Below, one piece after another: positions 9,272 to 18,894 of a stretch of 64,000 nucleotides of DNA (position 1 is its first letter; each line of letters starts with the position of its first letter). The DNA lies in assembly GCA_039028975.1 (NCBI GenBank), contig JBCCHB010000085.1, positions 4,228 through 68,227 on the forward strand. The letters are read 5' to 3'. Below the pieces are notes generated by a model. That model was not told where the DNA came from and did not search any database. It worked only from the letters and a program-made list of their open reading frames with translations. The translations under genes and the position numbers were made by a program. Origin of the DNA: JAHBNG01 sp039028975. GTDB taxonomy: Bacteria; Chloroflexota; Anaerolineae; Caldilineales; Caldilineaceae.

Positions 9272-12200
9272 CTACGGCAATTGCTCCGTAATCACGTGGT
9301 TCGCATTGCCCCCGCTATTTCCTGGATGATTGATGATGTTGCTCAGAATGCGGTTGACGTCGTTGCCGGGGCCAGCCGCAATGACCTGACCGTCCATGTC
9401 CAGGTCGCCGTCAGAATAGCCATCAATGATATAGTTGGTATTGCCATTGGCCCCATTGGTGCCGAGGATAATGGCGTAGATATCATCGATGTCGTTGTTG
9501 GCACCCGAGCGGATAACGGTGTTGTTGCCGTTGGCGTTGCCCGCCCACAGCGCATAGAGGCCGCCACCCAAGCTCACTTGTGCATTGGTGCCGTGGGTGT
9601 TGGCGTCACTCATCGTAGTGAAGTCCGTGGTCGGCGTGCTGTTGCTGACTGCCACACTATTCGCCGTCATGGCAGCCAGGTGGTTGCGGTGGTGGACAGC
9701 CACGTAGTAGTTGCCCGCAGCCACCGTAGAGGTGAGGGTGGAGGTGCCGTCCAAGGCCACCACGTCACCATCACGCTGAACCAGACCCACAATTGTGTCA
9801 ACCACGCTTGTGTTGTCACCACTGTCGCGCAGTTCGATCATCACCCAGTCCACAATCGCATCGGTGGCGCTGCCAACGCCGAGCACACCGCTGGTGGTTG
9901 TAGCACCATCACCATATGGGCTGGTCAGCGGGAAGTCGCCTAGGCTACGCAGGTCGTCGCGCATGGTGCCAGACGTGCTGTCATAGGCCCCTTGCAGGAT
10001 GACTTTGGCTGGGAGGGTAACGCTTCCACAATTCTTCGCATCACCAGTAATCGTCCAGCTATCGCTGGCGATCATGTTGGCTCGTTGGCTTTCGGCGAGA
10101 CAGTAGAAGAGACCGGCTGCACCCAGAGGCACGCCAGATTGTAGGGTTTGGGCGTCCCAGCCAATCAGCGTGGCGTCGTAGTTGGCCAACGACAGTGCAC
10201 TGTTGTCTAGCATATTGGCAGCCGTAATCACAGACGTCATGGTCCAAGTGCCCAGATCCTGATCGAAGACACTGGCGCTATTAAACATCTGAACTATATT
10301 CGTCACGTTGGCGGTATCCCAGCCGCTGATATCTTGGTTAAACGCGGGGGCATTGCTGAACATCTCTGCCATGGTCGTCACACTGGATGTGTCCCAGTTG
10401 CCAATATCTTGGTTGAAGACGGCGTTGTTCGAGAACATAGTTGACATATCCGTCACATTGCCCACATCCCAGGCATCGCCGCCACCAACACCCGCGCCAA
10501 CCTTGGTGGAAATATCCTGGTTGAAGATCGACCCCTCATCAAACATACCATTCATTTCCGTCACGTTGGACGTATTCCAATTGCCGATGTCCTGATTGAA
10601 GGATGCCGCGCTACTAAACATACCGCGCATGGTGGTCACACTGGCGGTGTTCCAGTTGCCAATGTTCTGATTGAACAGATCCGTATTAGCAAACATGTTA
10701 CGCATGTTGGTCACGTTGCTCACGCTCCAAGCATCGCCGCCACTGATGCCGACACCGGCTTTGGTTGCGATATCCTGATTAAACGCCTCAGCGCCAGAAA
10801 ACATGTTGCGCATTTCGGTTGCGCTGGTGGTATTCCATAGCCCAATGTCCTGGTTAAATGCGCTCGCATCTCTGAACACCGAGGCAAAACTGGTGACGTT
10901 TGCCGTGTTCCACGTGCTGATATTGCCATTGAATGAAGTGGCATCACGGAAGGTCTCTTGCATATCGGTGATGGTACTCACATCCCAACCGGAAAAGTCC
11001 GCATTGACGCTCGTTGCACCGTTGAACATTGATTGCAACGAGATCGCACCGGACAGGTCGGGCACATCCGTGGCCAGCACCTGTAAATTGCTCGCATCCT
11101 GAAATGCGCCGTTCATTGATTCCCAGGCAATATCGCCCCATTGGTCCACCGAGAGGATCTTTGCTTGATCACCGCCGTCAGCGAAGTGAATCTGCGGGAA
11201 ATCGCCCAGAATTTCAACGCTATAGGTCCCCGCCCCGGAACTCGTTGACGTCCCTGAAATGGGAGTGACGGTTCCGGTTCCATCGACCGTGGTGGTACAG
11301 GTGCCATTATAGGTATGGGTAATTTGGGATATATCTCCCCCAGTGACGGTGTCACTACAGCCATCACCCCACTCGAGGGTAAAGTTGTATGTCATACCCA
11401 ACTCTAACGGCACCATGATTTGATTTGCGGCAGATGTGCCGGTGTTGTCGGTCTTCCAGGTCGTGATGAAGGGAGCGGCTACACTACACGTATTAACCGA
11501 CACCGTCGTCGCAACGCTAGGCGGGCTGTAACAGCTATTGGCTGAGTCGAAGTAGTAGGCAAAGTACGTGCCGCTGTTGCTAGTCGGCGATGCCTCAGTG
11601 CTGCTTAGGCCATCGCTTTCGTCGCCGTCGGTGCTCCAGACCAATGTTGCACCAGTTGGAATCGTTCCTGTGTGTAGGGCGTCCAGATCGACAGTGGTGG
11701 CCGGACACATGTTGGTCACGGGTGCGCCACCCGAGGATAGACCCGTCGGGCAGGTGATGGTCGGCGCGGCCGGGATGGAGCCATCATCCGAGTTGCTAAA
11801 GGTGTTTCCGGCACCAAAGCTATACTGGGCAGTGCCGCCACCGATGCGGTTGGTGTAGGCTGCCTGGGAGGCTAGCTGGAAGGCCGTATTGGCGATGTTG
11901 GTGAACTGACCAGTAACGTCATAGTTCTCGACGTCTGCACCGTCAGCCGACGTGTCTCCATTGATATTGTTGCCAAAGAAGAGGGAGCCATCAATGGTGC
12001 TGTCCCCGTTGAAGTGGGCGATTGCGCCACCCCAACCGTTGGCCGGAACCGAGTTGTTGACGAACTTGGTGTTAACAAAGTCCCAACCGTTTAGGTCCGC
12101 CTCGATGTGGATCGCGCCGCCTACAGCATTGCCCTGCGATGGAGCGGCCGTGCCAGTGGCCGAGTTGCCAGAGAAAATAGCGTTTTCCGCCCGACTGCGA

Positions 12201-15200
12201 TTGTTTAGATACCAGGTGGTGCTGAAGATGGCACCGCCGGCCCCTGCTTGGTTATTGTAGAAGTTGGTGTTGATCGCGTTCACCGTTGCGGTGGTGGCAT
12301 AAATCGCGCCGCCATCTGCCGTGTCTCCGCCGGTGTTACCCACAAAGGTTGTTCCATCAAAGGAGACCACAGCGGTTGTGGCGTACATCGCACCACCAAA
12401 GAGCGAAGCCGTATTACCGCTAAAGGAGCTGTTATTGAACTGGTTCTGGAAGCAGGTGGTGCAGTAGACGGCACCGCCGTCTGCGGCATTGGCCTGATTG
12501 CCACAGAAGCTGCTGTTGTCAACCGTCCAGGCATGGGACGAGGTGATGTAGAGGGCACCGCCGACCGATGTGACGTTGTTGGAGAAGCTGCTGCCGTCAA
12601 TCAGGTATTGGCCGGTGTTGGTCACGCCGTTGTTGTTCGCGCCTGGGTAGACGCTGGTAATGTAGATACCACCGCCGTCCGCCTTGTTGTTGTTGGTAAA
12701 GGTGCTGTTAAGAACCTGAATTTGCGACGCAACATTGGTGATGGCCGACAGGTAGACTGAGCCACTGCCAACCGTGTGGTTTTGCACCACCAGATCGTAG
12801 AACTTCAGATCCACCGCGACTGTCTTGGCGCCCACGTAGATAGCAGACCCTGCCCCCTGGCCGCCGTCCAGGACTAGACCCTGAATGGTAAGCGTATTCG
12901 CTTCTCCATCCCCGATGTCTTCAAAGATGATGTTTGACGTTGCGCCTGAGATGGTGGTGACGTTGGTGGCTGGATCGTAGCCCGAAATATCGGTGCCCGT
13001 GGCACCGGCTGGGAATCCACCGTAGACAAAGTGGCCGGTGGCGTTGTTGGTGAGATCAATCCGCTGAGCGGGTGTGTAGGTGCCTGCCGCAATGTAGACC
13101 GTTCCGCCCGCCTCGATGGCTGCTTCCAGCCCGGCTGCGCCGACGGCGTTGTCCCAGTCTGCACCAGTGCCCGCACCCGTTGCAGCCTGCTTGACATAGG
13201 TGGCTGAGCCTGCGGATGGTGGCATGGGCGATGCCGACCCAGTAGAGAGTGATGGCGCCACTGGACCAGCCAGACAGGAGAGTGTCGCCTCCGTCGCGAA
13301 TGTGAAGAGCGCAACATCATTAAAGGTATAGTCTGCTTCCCAGTAGCCGCCATTGAGCGTCATGGGGACGGAGAGTGTGCCGTCCGCCAAGTCGCCAAAG
13401 ACGCCATCGGCATCAACCAGCAGATAGACACCAGTCGTTTCCGCGGGCAGGGTTGTGCTTTCGCCGCTGCTGTCATCGGGGATGCGCACCTTGAGGGACG
13501 TATTGGTTAGCCCCGTCTCGTCGATGAGCCATTCGCGGGTTAGGCGCTGCTGGCCCGTGGGTGCCTCGGTGGTCTGCCAGGCAATCGCGCCATCGTCATT
13601 GCCCCAGACGAAGAAGTCTTTGTCCGCGGCAAAGGTTGCTGTGTTGGAGGCGTTGTCCGCTTCGATGGAAGTGAGACCGATGGTGACCAGCGCGTCGTCA
13701 TTGACCGACTTGGACTGCTTCTGGTTGAGGCCAGAAGCGTCGTCTTGTCCGATACCGGCGATATCGTTGCTGTAGGCGGCCTGGCTGCCGTCCGTATCCC
13801 AGAAGAGCAGGCCATCGCTGTTGAGATAGTCGATCACCAGCGTGACGCCGTACTTGATGGCCAGATAGGTGCTCACTCTTTGCCATTCATCAGTGGTTAA
13901 TTCTCGGTTGTAGATAATGGTCTCATTGATGAGGCCGTCCCAATCTTCGCCGCCGCCGTCGCTGCCCACGCCCACATTCTGTCCGTAGGGCGCATTGGTT
14001 GAAACAAACTCTAGCGAGGTGGCAATCTCTTCGCCTTGGAAGGCTGCTCGCATAGAGTCGGCAGCAGTATTGCTGCCTTCATTGGGTCCGCGTAACGACC
14101 AGATGAAGGGCTGATTGAGCGGAATCTGGTTGTTGAAGAGATCCACATTGCCGCTGCCATCGAGGAACGGGCTCCAGAAGGTTCCTTCGAGATCCATGGT
14201 TGGGTCGTTGTAGTTATCGCCCGAAGCCAAGATGGTACGGATGCCAGCCAAGACTTCTGTCGTGCCTACCGAGAACATACTCATGCCGTCGGTGGTCTGC
14301 ATAATGCGGCTGGTGTTGTTCATAAAATCGTCGTTGAACTCTAGCGCCGGATTGAAGTTGGTGGCCTCTGTACCGTCTCGGTAAAGGGGCTGCTGGGTTC
14401 CCGTTGCCTGGGTAACGTCGAAGCCGTTGAGCGACTGGTCGTCCCACTGGCTCACTGGTGAGCCGTCGGCTGTCGTGCTGGTCCCGGCATTGGCTTTGGT
14501 CCAGAAGGTTAGATCTGCCGCTACGCCACCTGGTGCTGTCAGCTCGGCCCCAAATGTAAAGTACTCGCCATCAGCGAAGTCACGGGTCGCGCTGCCGCCA
14601 CTGAGGGCGATCTCGGTTACGCCAGAGGCAAAGTTAGGATCGTTACTCACCAACAGGTGGTCGGCTGAGTCGTTCATGACGGTGACTGTGCCAACCGTAC
14701 CGACTTCGTTCACCTTCCAGACCCGATTCATGCGGAAGTAACCAGCCGCGGGCGTGTAACTGGTGGGGCTGTAGGAGACGCCATAGCTGGAACTCTGTCC
14801 GTTGTGACCCCATATCATGAAGGTCTGGTCTGCCGCAAAGGAACCGCCGTTGTCAATGGTGACAGCGCTGTCACTATTCTGGCTGGTAGACATCTGCTGG
14901 TCTAAATCTGAGCCATCATCGCGGCCAATACCGGCCACGTTGTTGTGGTAGCTCTGGTAGCCGGCATCGGTCGTGCCGGGCCAGATGACGTTGCCGCTGG
15001 AATCGACGTAGTCGTGGTTGGTAGTACCGCTGGCCGGATCGTCATCTAGGGTGATGCCCCACTTGACGGCCAAATAGCTCTCTACTCGGCTGAGATCGGC
15101 AGTGCCTAATTCTGCGTCATAGAAGACAATCTCGTTAATGCGGCCATGCCAGCGCTCACCACCGCCATCCGAGCCGACCCAGAAATCGTCAAAGTTCTCG

Positions 15201-17134
15201 GTATGGTTGCTGTCCAGCTCCATATCAGAGGTCACAGTTTCGCTGTTGACCCGCTTGATCACGGTATCCGCGGTTGGCGAAGTGCTGGCTTGGAAGGTTA
15301 CACCCAATACGTAGGAATTGTTGTTGGCGATGGGGAAGGTGGTGTCGTTGTTGGCTGGATCGCTGGCGTCAAACCAGGGATCGAAGTAGGGAATTCCCCC
15401 ATCCACATCCACATCCAAGGTAGGATCGTTGGCGTTGTCTCCATATGCGGCGACCGTGTAAATGTCGTCGTTGAAGGATTCGATGCGACCCACCACCAAG
15501 AAGGTACCATCCGAATCCTGAGGTGCCACCCGGCCCACATATTTCAGATAGTCGTTCTCGTTCTTGTCGAAGAAGAGGGTCGGGTTGAAGTTGCCCAATG
15601 CAGAAGCGGCCTCATAGGTGGGCGCACCACCGGCTGAATCGACCACGTGGTAGGCGTCGGAGGCAACATTTTTCCAGTGATTGACGTCGCTGCTGGCAGC
15701 GGCTGCCGTGGTGCCACCTACATCGCTGTAGACGTCGGCGTCGGCCTTGTACCACTGGACGAGGTCAGTGGAGACGCCGCCTGGGGAAACGGTTGGTGCC
15801 GTCACCGTATCATCGCGGAAGTCAACATCACCACCGCTGTTGACATCGGGCAGGTCGGCCGCGCCATTGTCAAGGGACCCGTTGACATCGGTGTAGGTTT
15901 CACCCGCATTGACGTTGCCAGATTCTGCCGCATCATCACCACCGTCATTGTCCGAGTCGGTGTCGAGGTAGTCAGGATCGCTGTCAGTGTCGCTATTGAC
16001 TGGCGATAGGCCGCCGGTATAAGCCGTATCAAGGCCGTTATTGCCAGGGCCAGCATCGCCATTGGGCGCAATATAGCCCGCTGTGCTTTGGGCCTCCACA
16101 TTGTCGGGGATGCCATCGTTATCCGAGTCCAGGTCGAGGTAGTTGGCAATCCCGTCACCATCCGTATCAGGTGTAATGCATAGCCTTACATGATAGTTAG
16201 AAAAACTACTACCCTCACCAGTGGCTGTGGTAAACGCCTCAAAAGTAATGGTAGAAGCTGCTTCTGTTGCCTGCCATAACATCCCGCCGGAAAGAATACC
16301 AGATCCTGAAACATTCTCAACACTTAACGTGTTGCCACTAGACGTGTTAATGTACCCAGGATTTAACGTACTTAAAAAGTGATAATCGTTTACATCTGAA
16401 ACGATAAAGCCTTCTATATTACCACTTCCTAAAACTGCCCCCTGTTCTAATTCTATTATTCCTAATTCTGAAAGTGTAATTGTCATTTCCGTATTGGGTA
16501 GGTCACCATCTACATACAAGAGATCATTTGTTGGTGCTCTATGCGCATTCGTATAGTTCACAACTACATTCCCACTATTCGCAGGGTAGGAAAAAAGATC
16601 GCTAATATCTGCTGTGCCTGAATGATTCGCACTAGCAGGGATACCCAAATCAGCTGGAAGTATAGGTATAAAGGTACAATTTTGCTCTACATTGTCTAAT
16701 ATCCCATCATTGTCATCATCCTCATCCGTGCTGTCGGGAACCGTGTCGCTGTCGGTGTCGGTGCTTTGCGCTACGGCAGTTTGTGCGGCGAAGAGGTTAT
16801 TGTAGATAGACCTTACAAGACCCTCTCCCGACCTCTCCCTAAAAGGGGAGGAGAATATTTGGGAAAAGGAAAGAGGAGGGCTTGTTGTCGCGTCGAACCA
16901 GGTTTCGAGACCTGATAGGTTTCCAAGACCTGTCAGGTTTGTTGCGTGTGCCAAGAGGTCCGCCAGCAGATTATGATCCGTGGCACTGGTCTCTAATGCC
17001 GTAGCCTCGCTAGGCGGTGCCGGTGCAGCTAGCGGAGCCAGCGGTGCTAGCGGCGCTATCAGCAGGCTGAAAGCGGTGAGTAGAGCAAGCAGTGTGCTGC
17101 GCCAGCTATGGGTATGATCTTTTGGGCTGTTCAT
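9272..17134 (-). CDS. Giant secreted mosaic surface protein (LamG-like, PMP-like, DUF285 repeats)
   Basis: A 2620-residue protein with AGGAG eight bases before the ATG and a signal peptide (STLLALLTAFSLLIAPLAPL). After a low-complexity leader come TSP3-type DxDxDG stretches (about residues 125-145 and 325-345), then two LamG-like beta-sandwich units each closing with a 'sYLAVKWGITL'-type motif (about 450-1240). A right-handed beta-helix follows with Chlamydia PMP-like GGAIY/FxxN repeats (about 1310-1760). Ten DUF285/BspA-like repeats of the 'MFxxAxxFNQDIxxWNT' type come next (about 2005-2310). The ~245-residue C-terminal module starts KVILQGAYD, includes YYVAVHHRNHL and a dockerin-like DGDLDMDGQV loop, and ends EQLP. 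Role inferred: adhesion or cell-cell contact. No membrane anchor follows the C-terminal module. Confidence 0.92.
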   Translation of the reverse strand: MNSPKDHTHSWRSTLLALLTAFSLLIAPLAPLAPLAAPAPPSEATALETSATDHNLLADLLAHATNLTGLGNLSGLETWFDATTSPPLSFSQIFSSPFRERSGEGLVRSIYNNLFAAQTAVAQSTDTDSDTVPDSTDEDDDNDGILDNVEQNCTFIPILPADLGIPASANHSGTADISDLFSYPANSGNVVVNYTNAHRAPTNDLLYVDGDLPNTEMTITLSELGIIELEQGAVLGSGNIEGFIVSDVNDYHFLSTLNPGYINTSSGNTLSVENVSGSGILSGGMLWQATEAASTITFEAFTTATGEGSSFSNYHVRLCITPDTDGDGIANYLDLDSDNDGIPDNVEAQSTAGYIAPNGDAGPGNNGLDTAYTGGLSPVNSDTDSDPDYLDTDSDNDGGDDAAESGNVNAGETYTDVNGSLDNGAADLPDVNSGGDVDFRDDTVTAPTVSPGGVSTDLVQWYKADADVYSDVGGTTAAAASSDVNHWKNVASDAYHVVDSAGGAPTYEAASALGNFNPTLFFDKNENDYLKYVGRVAPQDSDGTFLVVGRIESFNDDIYTVAAYGDNANDPTLDVDVDGGIPYFDPWFDASDPANNDTTFPIANNNSYVLGVTFQASTSPTADTVIKRVNSETVTSDMELDSNHTENFDDFWVGSDGGGERWHGRINEIVFYDAELGTADLSRVESYLAVKWGITLDDDPASGTTNHDYVDSSGNVIWPGTTDAGYQSYHNNVAGIGRDDGSDLDQQMSTSQNSDSAVTIDNGGSFAADQTFMIWGHNGQSSSYGVSYSPTSYTPAAGYFRMNRVWKVNEVGTVGTVTVMNDSADHLLVSNDPNFASGVTEIALSGGSATRDFADGEYFTFGAELTAPGGVAADLTFWTKANAGTSTTADGSPVSQWDDQSLNGFDVTQATGTQQPLYRDGTEATNFNPALEFNDDFMNNTSRIMQTTDGMSMFSVGTTEVLAGIRTILASGDNYNDPTMDLEGTFWSPFLDGSGNVDLFNNQIPLNQPFIWSLRGPNEGSNTAADSMRAAFQGEEIATSLEFVSTNAPYGQNVGVGSDGGGEDWDGLINETIIYNRELTTDEWQRVSTYLAIKYGVTLVIDYLNSDGLLFWDTDGSQAAYSNDIAGIGQDDASGLNQKQSKSVNDDALVTIGLTSIEADNASNTATFAADKDFFVWGNDDGAIAWQTTEAPTGQQRLTREWLIDETGLTNTSLKVRIPDDSSGESTTLPAETTGVYLLVDADGVFGDLADGTLSVPMTLNGGYWEADYTFNDVALFTFATEATLSCLAGPVAPSLSTGSASPMPPSAGSATYVKQAATGAGTGADWDNAVGAAGLEAAIEAGGTVYIAAGTYTPAQRIDLTNNATGHFVYGGFPAGATGTDISGYDPATNVTTISGATSNIIFEDIGDGEANTLTIQGLVLDGGQGAGSAIYVGAKTVAVDLKFYDLVVQNHTVGSGSVYLSAITNVASQIQVLNSTFTNNNKADGGGIYITSVYPGANNNGVTNTGQYLIDGSSFSNNVTSVGGALYITSSHAWTVDNSSFCGNQANAADGGAVYCTTCFQNQFNNSSFSGNTASLFGGAMYATTAVVSFDGTTFVGNTGGDTADGGAIYATTATVNAINTNFYNNQAGAGGAIFSTTWYLNNRSRAENAIFSGNSATGTAAPSQGNAVGGAIHIEADLNGWDFVNTKFVNNSVPANGWGGAIAHFNGDSTIDGSLFFGNNINGDTSADGADVENYDVTGQFTNIANTAFQLASQAAYTNRIGGGTAQYSFGAGNTFSNSDDGSIPAAPTITCPTGLSSGGAPVTNMCPATTVDLDALHTGTIPTGATLVWSTDGDESDGLSSTEASPTSNSGTYFAYYFDSANSCYSPPSVATTVSVNTCSVAAPFITTWKTDNTGTSAANQIMVPLELGMTYNFTLEWGDGCSDTVTGGDISQITHTYNGTCTTTVDGTGTVTPISGTSTSSGAGTYSVEILGDFPQIHFADGGDQAKILSVDQWGDIAWESMNGAFQDASNLQVLATDVPDLSGAISLQSMFNGATSVNADFSGWDVSTITDMQETFRDATSFNGNISTWNTANVTSFASVFRDASAFNQDIGLWNTTSATEMRNMFSGAEAFNQDIATKAGVGISGGDAWSVSNVTNMRNMFANTDLFNQNIGNWNTASVTTMRGMFSSAASFNQDIGNWNTSNVTEMNGMFDEGSIFNQDISTKVGAGVGGGDAWDVGNVTDMSTMFSNNAVFNQDIGNWDTSSVTTMAEMFSNAPAFNQDISGWDTANVTNIVQMFNSASVFDQDLGTWTMTSVITAANMLDNSALSLANYDATLIGWDAQTLQSGVPLGAAGLFYCLAESQRANMIASDSWTITGDAKNCGSVTLPAKVILQGAYDSTSGTMRDDLRSLGDFPLTSPYGDGATTTSGVLGVGSATDAIVDWVMIELRDSGDNTSVVDTIVGLVQRDGDVVALDGTSTLTSTVAAGNYYVAVHHRNHLAAMTANSVAVSNSTPTTDFTTMSDANTHGTNAQVSLGGGLYALWAGNANGNNTVIRSGANNDIDDIYAIILGTNGANGNTNYIIDGYSDGDLDMDGQVIAAGPGNDVNRILSNIINHPGNSGGNANHVITEQLP
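10190..11110 (-). repeat. Ten DUF285/BspA-like repeats
   Basis: Within the 9272-17134 gene a unit of about 25 residues recurs: W(D/N)T.xVTxMxxMFxxAxxFNQDI. Two units carry a 12-residue insertion (TK.G.G.GGDAW). This is the Mycoplasma lipoprotein/BspA-type leucine-rich-like repeat family (PF03382). Confidence 0.85.
16810..16960 (-). repeat. Intergenic-type repeats read in frame inside the leader of the giant gene
   Basis: Two sequences that look like dispersed non-coding repeats lie inside the N-terminal coding region. The first is CCCTCTCCCgaCCTCTCCCTaaaAGGGGAGG-like (16822-16855). The second is a duplicated ACCTG(A/T)(C/T)AGGT-type motif (about 16905-16942). Both are translated in frame (FSSPFRERSGEG and NLTGLGNLSGLETW) without breaking the ORF. 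Confidence 0.55.
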
Positions 17135-17367
17135 TGAAATTACTCCTGAACTGTTGAATGATTCGTAACTCGTAATGCTTAACGCTAGTCGCCGACTATT
17201 GATTACTCTTACCGACTTATCGAGGACGTGTCGGCTCTACGAGTGGGTTGAACGAGTATGGTATAATTAAGTTATATTTGTGAGACTCAGTTTTGCTTGA
17301 TTTGTATACACTATACTGAAAATCCTACTATCTACCCGAATGCTTATTTGAGAAACGGTGAAGGCTC

Positions 17368-18024
17368 ATGGCTGAACAAAAACAGGCTATCAAAGAACAA
17401 TCATTTAAGGAATGCACATTAAAGTATCTAGACAAGACATTCGGGCTAGAACAGGTAAAAACATTATCTGCACTTGAGCAATGGCTTACCATGCCAGCAG
17501 ATATTTCAGAAATTGAGCGACATCATCTTATCCATATGAGAAATGTCCTTGAGTTTAACGTTCATGATTGGAATGAACATGAATTAGATAGCCGCTTTAT
17601 TGGCCCGCTATTTACACTCGTTGACTATTCATCGAACAAATTCAATCATTTTGCCCAACGTGAATTTGAAGGCATGGTGGAAGATGTTCGCCTCTTTGGT
17701 AGACCAGATGGCGTGATTGCCAGCGGTCGGCGTGAACCAGAAAAACCATTTTTTGCCTTTCAAGAATATAAACGCCGCCTCGATCCGAACGGTGATCCTG
17801 CTGGGCAGGCTTTAGCGGCAATGCTTGTGGGCCAAAGCATGGACGAAGTCCCCAAGCCTCTCTACGGTTGTTACGTCATTGGGCAAGTCTGGCAATTCAT
17901 CCTTTTGGAAGGAAAGCAATATGCCATCAGCCAAGATTTCTCGGCCATTACCGATGAAATTTTTGACATTTTTCGTATCCTCAAAGCCCTCAAGCAGATT
18001 GTGATTGAGCTGACGGCTGAGTAG
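17368..18024 (+). CDS. PD-(D/E)XK nuclease-like protein of unknown function
   Basis: A 218-residue protein with a plausible restriction-endonuclease-like core: GRPDG (D114) followed by FFAFQEYKR (E133, K135), matching the D...ExK order. I recognise the general pattern of uncharacterised proteins in Bacteroidota and Chloroflexota, not a named family. It has no signal peptide and no membrane segment. A GAAGG-like site precedes the ATG. It is divergent from the giant gene, and a 10-bp inverted repeat follows directly after the stop. No methyltransferase or other restriction partner is adjacent, so a restriction-modification role is not supported. Confidence 0.75.
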   Translation: MAEQKQAIKEQSFKECTLKYLDKTFGLEQVKTLSALEQWLTMPADISEIERHHLIHMRNVLEFNVHDWNEHELDSRFIGPLFTLVDYSSNKFNHFAQREFEGMVEDVRLFGRPDGVIASGRREPEKPFFAFQEYKRRLDPNGDPAGQALAAMLVGQSMDEVPKPLYGCYVIGQVWQFILLEGKQYAISQDFSAITDEIFDIFRILKALKQIVIELTAE

Positions 18025-18065
18025 GGCAGGATGAAGAGATAACATTGGAGATACATCATCCTGCC
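18025..18065 (+). terminator. 3' hairpin of the 17368-18024 gene
   Basis: GGCAGGATGA (18025-18034) and TCATCCTGCC (18056-18065) are perfect inverted repeats beginning on the base after the stop codon. No T-run follows, so it may be a processing or stability hairpin instead of an intrinsic terminator. Confidence 0.45.
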
Positions 18066-18243
18066 ATCGGATCATCTGGTCATTGTGGAGAGGCGGTCGG
18101 AGATGTGGGAGGAATCATTTGCTGGAACAGGACCGTTTACGCCAAAATAGAAACAAAATAGGCGTATGAAAGTACTCTAATTTGCCAAGCAAATTGACTC
18201 GTGATACACTGAATGCAGTGTATTCTAGCGGATACACAACTCC

Positions 18244-18280
18244 GAGGTGACCTGTTTGCTCAGGTCGCCTCTTCTTTTTT
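18244..18280 (+). terminator. Intrinsic terminator
   Basis: GAGGTGACCTG, a six-base loop, CAGGTCGCCTC (one G-T type mismatch) and then TTCTTTTTT. This is the strongest Rho-independent terminator in the window. It lies 220 bases past the nearest plus-strand gene, with other hairpins just upstream, so it may end a short non-coding transcript. Confidence 0.8.
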
Positions 18281-18496
18281 ACGCAAGAAAAACGACGGAC
18301 TCCGTCTGTAGACGGAATGATTTGATAGAAGATCTCGTTGGGGCAAGTTTGTAGACACACAAGGAAAAATCATAAGATTTTTGCAAGTGAAGGCAAAAAA
18401 CGCGGACACATCTAAGTCACATCGAAGTGTTCGCGAAAATTGTGGGTTTAGCAGGATGGGTGTGCTGGCCAGTCAACAACTGTCTGAACAACTTTC

Positions 18497-18580
18497 TATA
18501 CTGCGGTCGTTTTGAAACAGGTGTTTTCGGGTGTTCTACCAGAACAACTAATTACCTATTTTCAAACGGAGCTAAGTACA
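18497..18580. repeat. Miniature inverted-repeat element, copy A
   Basis: It starts TATACTGCGGTCGTTTTGAA and ends TTTTCAAACGGAGCTAAGTA. It is the reverse orientation of the 85-bp elements at 41221-41305 and 30839-30923. The ends are imperfect inverted repeats beginning and ending with TA, which suits a TA-targeting element. Confidence 0.75.
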
Positions 18581-18894
18581 ATTTGATTGACTTACCTATT
18601 CTCAGTCATCTTAAAATGATTGTTCAAAGATATAAAAACTATAACAGGCTATTCCTGGATGTGCATCGGTCATATTACGTATTTCAAGTAATTGACTGCT
18701 CATCATTATCTGAAAACGAATCGATATTTTTGCACAAACAATGTCTCAAAACCTATAGCAAGCTTGGTACAGTCCTTGCGTAGCTATGCTTTGCTCAGGT
18801 TTTGCATCGCAAATCTTAGTATACAAAAGGACTATAGTATCAAGAGCCTATTGGCAAGATGGTCACAATGAGGCCCAGCAGTCTGTACTAGCCC

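Larger units (their letters stand above)
18025..18894. other. Gene-free stretch with hairpins and a miniature element
   Basis: No convincing protein is encoded; the 118-codon frame at 18427-18783 runs through a repeat and has no recognisable features. Contents: the 3' hairpin at 18025-18065, clustered small palindromes at 18181-18316 including an intrinsic terminator, and a miniature inverted-repeat element at 18497-18580. Confidence 0.7.

Noticed and set aside
9028..9291. Frames 9028-9225 minus and 9106-9291 plus
   Set aside because: They consist mostly of translated 104-bp hairpin repeat and overlap the clear DUF559 gene.
18427..18783. 118-codon plus-strand frame
   Set aside because: It runs across the miniature element at 18497-18580, has no ribosome-binding site, and has no domain-like pattern.
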